From: Brachybacterium sp. SGAir0954
GTDB lineage: Bacteria; Actinomycetota; Actinomycetes; Actinomycetales; Dermabacteraceae
Assembly (NCBI RefSeq): GCF_005490785.1
Contig: NZ_CP027295.1
Location: 2,666,001-2,730,000 of the forward strand
Direction of reading: 5' to 3'
Length of the DNA stretch: 64,000 nt
This document shows, piece by piece, positions 62,020 through 64,000 of the stretch. Positions within the stretch are counted from its first letter, which is position 1. Every line of letters starts with the position of its first letter. The notes beneath the pieces are model-generated. The model was not told where the DNA came from and did no database searches. It saw only the letters and a list, made by a program, of their open reading frames with translations. The translations under genes and the position numbers were made by a program.

Positions 62020-62190
62020 ATGGCAGTGCCCAAGTTCAAGATGTCCCGGGCTCGCACCCGGTCCCGCCGCTCGCAGTGGAAGGCGAACAACGCCGACCTC
62101 GTGCAGGTCACCGTCCGCGGCCGCAGCGCCGCCGTGCCGCGTCGCCTGGCCAAGGCCTACCAGCGCGGTCTGCTCTCGATCGACGACTGA
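62020..62190 (+). CDS. rpmF: 50S ribosomal protein L32
   Basis: 56 residues, basic. [20 protein letters not shown] is the L32 N-terminal signature. It has no cysteine, so it is the zinc-independent form, as recalled for other actinobacterial L32 proteins. AAGGA site 8 nt upstream of the ATG. Stands alone between divergent tatD and convergent rsmI, with a strong terminator after it. Confidence 0.95.
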   Translation: MAVPKFKMSRARTRSRRSQWKANNADLVQVTVRGRSAAVPRRLAKAYQRGLLSIDD

Positions 62191-62222
62191 TCGCGGCGGG
62201 CCGAGCCCGCAGCGCAGCATCC

Positions 62223-62255
62223 ACGGAGCCCCCGGTCATCGACCGGGGGCTCCGT
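62223..62255. terminator. terminator after rpmF (bidirectional)
   Basis: Perfect 15-bp stem (62223-62237 with 62241-62255) with a 3-nt loop, between convergent rpmF and rsmI. Confidence 0.85.
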
Positions 62256-62280
62256 CGTGCTCCCCTGCCCTGCGCGCGGA

Positions 62281-63123
62281 TCAGGCGCGCGCGGCGAGGG
62301 CGAGGTCGTAGAGCTCGCGGGAGCTGACGCCCTCCGCCCCGGCGGCGACCGCCTTCGCCGCCTCCTTGAGCCGCTCCCCCGCGGCCGCCCGCTCGAGCAC
62401 GACCGGGAGGAGCTCCTCGGCGCTCGCCGCCCGCGGCTCGGCGCCCGCGACGACGATGACGATCTCGCCGAGCACCTCCGTGCCCTCCGCCCAGGCGACG
62501 AGCTCGGCGAGCGTCCCCCGGACCACCTCCTCGTAGGTCTTCGTGAGCTCGCGCGCGACCGCCGCGCGCCGCTGCGGCCCGAAGTCCTCCGCCATCGCGG
62601 CGAGGGTCGCCGCCGTGCGCCGCGGCGACTCGAAGAACACCATCGTCCGCCGCTCCTCCGCGAGCGGGGCGAAGGTCGCGTGGCGCTTCCCGTCCCGGCG
62701 CGGCGGGAAGCCCTCGAAGCTGAAGCGGTCCGGCGCGATCCCGGAGGCCGCGAGCGCGGTCAGCACGGCGGAGGGCCCCGGGATCACCGTGACCCGGTGC
62801 CCGGCCTCGACCGCCGCCTGCACGGCGCGGAACCCGGGATCGGAGACGACGGGCATGCCCGCATCGGTGACCACGAGCACCGAGCGGCCCGCCGCGAGCG
62901 CCTCGAGCAGCACGTCCGTCCGCTCGGCCTCGTTGTGCTCGTGGTAGCTGAGCACCTTCCCCGTGAGGGTCACCTCGAGGGCGTCGGCGAGACGGTGGAG
63001 GCGACGGGTGTCCTCCGCGGCGATCAGCTCCGCCTGCTCGAGGGCCCGCAGGAGCCGCACGCTCGCGTCGAGCGGGTTGCCGATCGGGGTGGCGGCGAGG
63101 GTGAGGACTCCAGGTTCGAGCAT
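62281..63123 (-). CDS. rsmI: 16S rRNA (cytidine-1402-2'-O)-methyltransferase
   Basis: 280 residues, tetrapyrrole-methylase fold. [39 protein letters not shown] and [14 protein letters not shown] are family motifs. ATG 63123 is preferred over 63132 because TAGCAT overlaps the longer start and lies 7 nt before 63123. Divergent from the mannosyltransferase gene, as with Rv1003/Rv1002c (recalled). metG, present between rsmI and tatD in mycobacteria, is absent here. Confidence 0.95.
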   Translation of the reverse strand: MLEPGVLTLAATPIGNPLDASVRLLRALEQAELIAAEDTRRLHRLADALEVTLTGKVLSYHEHNEAERTDVLLEALAAGRSVLVVTDAGMPVVSDPGFRAVQAAVEAGHRVTVIPGPSAVLTALAASGIAPDRFSFEGFPPRRDGKRHATFAPLAEERRTMVFFESPRRTAATLAAMAEDFGPQRRAAVARELTKTYEEVVRGTLAELVAWAEGTEVLGEIVIVVAGAEPRAASAEELLPVVLERAAAGERLKEAAKAVAAGAEGVSSRELYDLALAARA

Positions 63124-63130
63124 GGGGTCC

Positions 63131-63136
63131 ATGCTA
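63131..63136 (-). promoter_or_regulatory. leaderless -10 element of rsmI (TAGCAT)
   Basis: TAGCAT, 7-nt spacer, ATG at 63123. Confidence 0.6.
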
Positions 63137-63169
63137 GGGCCGGTCCGCAGGTCCCCAGGGGCGATGACC

Positions 63170-63175
63170 TAGCAT
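63170..63175 (+). promoter_or_regulatory. leaderless -10 element of mannosyltransferase (TAGCAT)
   Basis: TAGCAT, 6-nt spacer, GTG at 63182. Same hexamer as the divergent rsmI promoter; -35 regions overlap. Confidence 0.6.
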
Positions 63176-63181
63176 GTCCGG

Positions 63182-64000
63182 GTGCAGACGGCCCCCGACG
63201 CGCGCCACCGCGCCGACATCGACGACGAGCCCGCCGCCGTGCTCGACTCGTACCGCCGGCGCCTGGGCGCCCCGTCGCTGCCCTTCTCCCGCTGGGCCTG
63301 GGCCGCCGCCTTCGCGGTGTTCGGGCTCGCGCTCGTGCTCCGCCTGTGGGGTCTCGGCTCGATCGGCGAGCTGATCTTCGACGAGACCTACTACGTCAAG
63401 GACGGCTACACGATCACCCAGCAGGGTGTGGAGATGGACTGGCCGGACGAGCCGGACGCCGCCTGGGAGCGCGGGGAGGTCGACACCTACGAGGACACCG
63501 GCGCCTACGTGGTGCATCCGCCCGTCGGCAAATGGGTGATCGGCCTGGGCATGGAGCTGCTCGGGGCCGACAACCCGTGGGGCTGGCGGATCTCCGTGGC
63601 CCTGCTCGGCGCGATCAGTGTGCTCATGGTCGCGCGGATCGGCCGACGCCTGTTCCGCTCGACGACCGTGGGGCTCATCGCCGCGCTCCTGCTCGCCGTG
63701 GACGGCGTCCACCTCGTCGAGTCCCGCACGAGCCTGCTGGACCTCGTGCTCATGTTCTTCGCGCTCGCGGGCTTCGGCGCGCTGCTGATCGACCGCGACC
63801 GGCACCGGGAGCGGATGGCGCAGCTCGCCGCTCGCCTCCACGTCGCCGCGGAGTCCTCCCCCGCGCTCGGCCTGCCGGGCGGCGTGCGTCCCTGGCGGAT
63901 CGTGGGCGGCGTCATGCTCGGCCTCTCGTGCGGCGTGAAGTGGTCCGGGCTCTACTTCCTCGCGGCCTTCGGGATCATGATCGTGCTGTGGGACTGGTGG
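63182..64000 (+). CDS. dolichyl-phosphate-mannose-type protein O-mannosyltransferase, N-terminal part
   Basis: Open to the window end (273 codons seen). Actinobacterial PMT, GT39, which moves mannose from polyprenyl-P-mannose to secreted proteins at the membrane. A ~35-residue cytoplasmic lead is followed by a first hydrophobic helix (about 40-58), then the catalytic FDETYYVKDGY loop (Asp-Glu pair) and VVHPPVGKWVIG, and further helices with VDGVHLVESRTSLLD. The C-terminal part lies outside. GTG start is set by the leaderless promoter. Confidence 0.93.
   Translation, partial: MQTAPDARHRADIDDEPAAVLDSYRRRLGAPSLPFSRWAWAAAFAVFGLALVLRLWGLGSIGELIFDETYYVKDGYTITQQGVEMDWPDEPDAAWERGEVDTYEDTGAYVVHPPVGKWVIGLGMELLGADNPWGWRISVALLGAISVLMVARIGRRLFRSTTVGLIAALLLAVDGVHLVESRTSLLDLVLMFFALAGFGALLIDRDRHRERMAQLAARLHVAAESSPALGLPGGVRPWRIVGGVMLGLSCGVKWSGLYFLAAFGIMIVLWDWW

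Overview
The window is about 64 kb of a GC-rich actinobacterial chromosome. GC-ending codons dominate, GTG starts are frequent, genes overlap by 4 nt (ATGA/GTGA), and the gene order is typical of Actinobacteria. The 16S rRNA has actinobacterial features and, from memory, resembles Dermabacteraceae (Brachybacterium); this placement is tentative. I see no transposase, integrase, phage gene, CRISPR array or defence locus. The region reads as conserved core chromosome.

Layout: (1) 1-2950: 3' part of a BCCT transporter, an orphan solute-binding-like protein, and two oppositely oriented tRNA clusters sharing identical Gly and Val genes. (2) 3054-9608: glgX-treY-treZ, which turns alpha-glucan into trehalose. 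(3) 9638-15496: zapE, a RibD-like reductase, a membrane-anchored alpha/beta hydrolase, msrB, a DUF3000 gene and an RNase D-like gene. (4) 15510-30336, minus strand: one long run of tightly packed genes, read as TPR protein, HAD phosphatase, tlyA, nadK, recN, steA, mctB-like, MraY-like, murJ, glycosyltransferase, pyrG, NUDIX. It links rRNA methylation, NADP synthesis, DNA repair, division, envelope building and CTP supply. (5) 30784-36402, minus strand: a complete 16S-23S-5S rRNA operon with at least two tandem promoters, processing stems and a terminator. (6) 36620-47767: menG, serC, a purine permease with MarR, nagB, ndh, ppx, DUF501, ftsB, eno, mazG. (7) 47792-58962: mfd, pth, rplY, prs, glmU, tRNA-Gln, TetR, MarR and a Uup-type ABC-F protein. 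(8) 59001-64000: ispE, rsmA, tatD, rpmF, rsmI and the 5' part of a protein O-mannosyltransferase.

A recurring regulatory theme is the leaderless promoter: 17 genes have a TANNNT-like -10 hexamer ending 6-8 nt before their ATG/GTG. In two places (glycosyltransferase/pyrG and mazG/eno) the TAG stop codon of the upstream gene is itself the start of such a hexamer.

The most unusual items are a perfectly phased array of twelve 42-bp repeats coding 14-residue Arg/Asp-rich units at the N-terminus of the TPR protein, and a MraY-like / MurJ / GT4 block inserted between the mctB-like gene and pyrG. The latter could be a lipid-linked glycan assembly and export module. Neither is proven to be a new system; both are inferences from sequence and context. 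Comparisons with Mycobacterium tuberculosis gene order are from memory.
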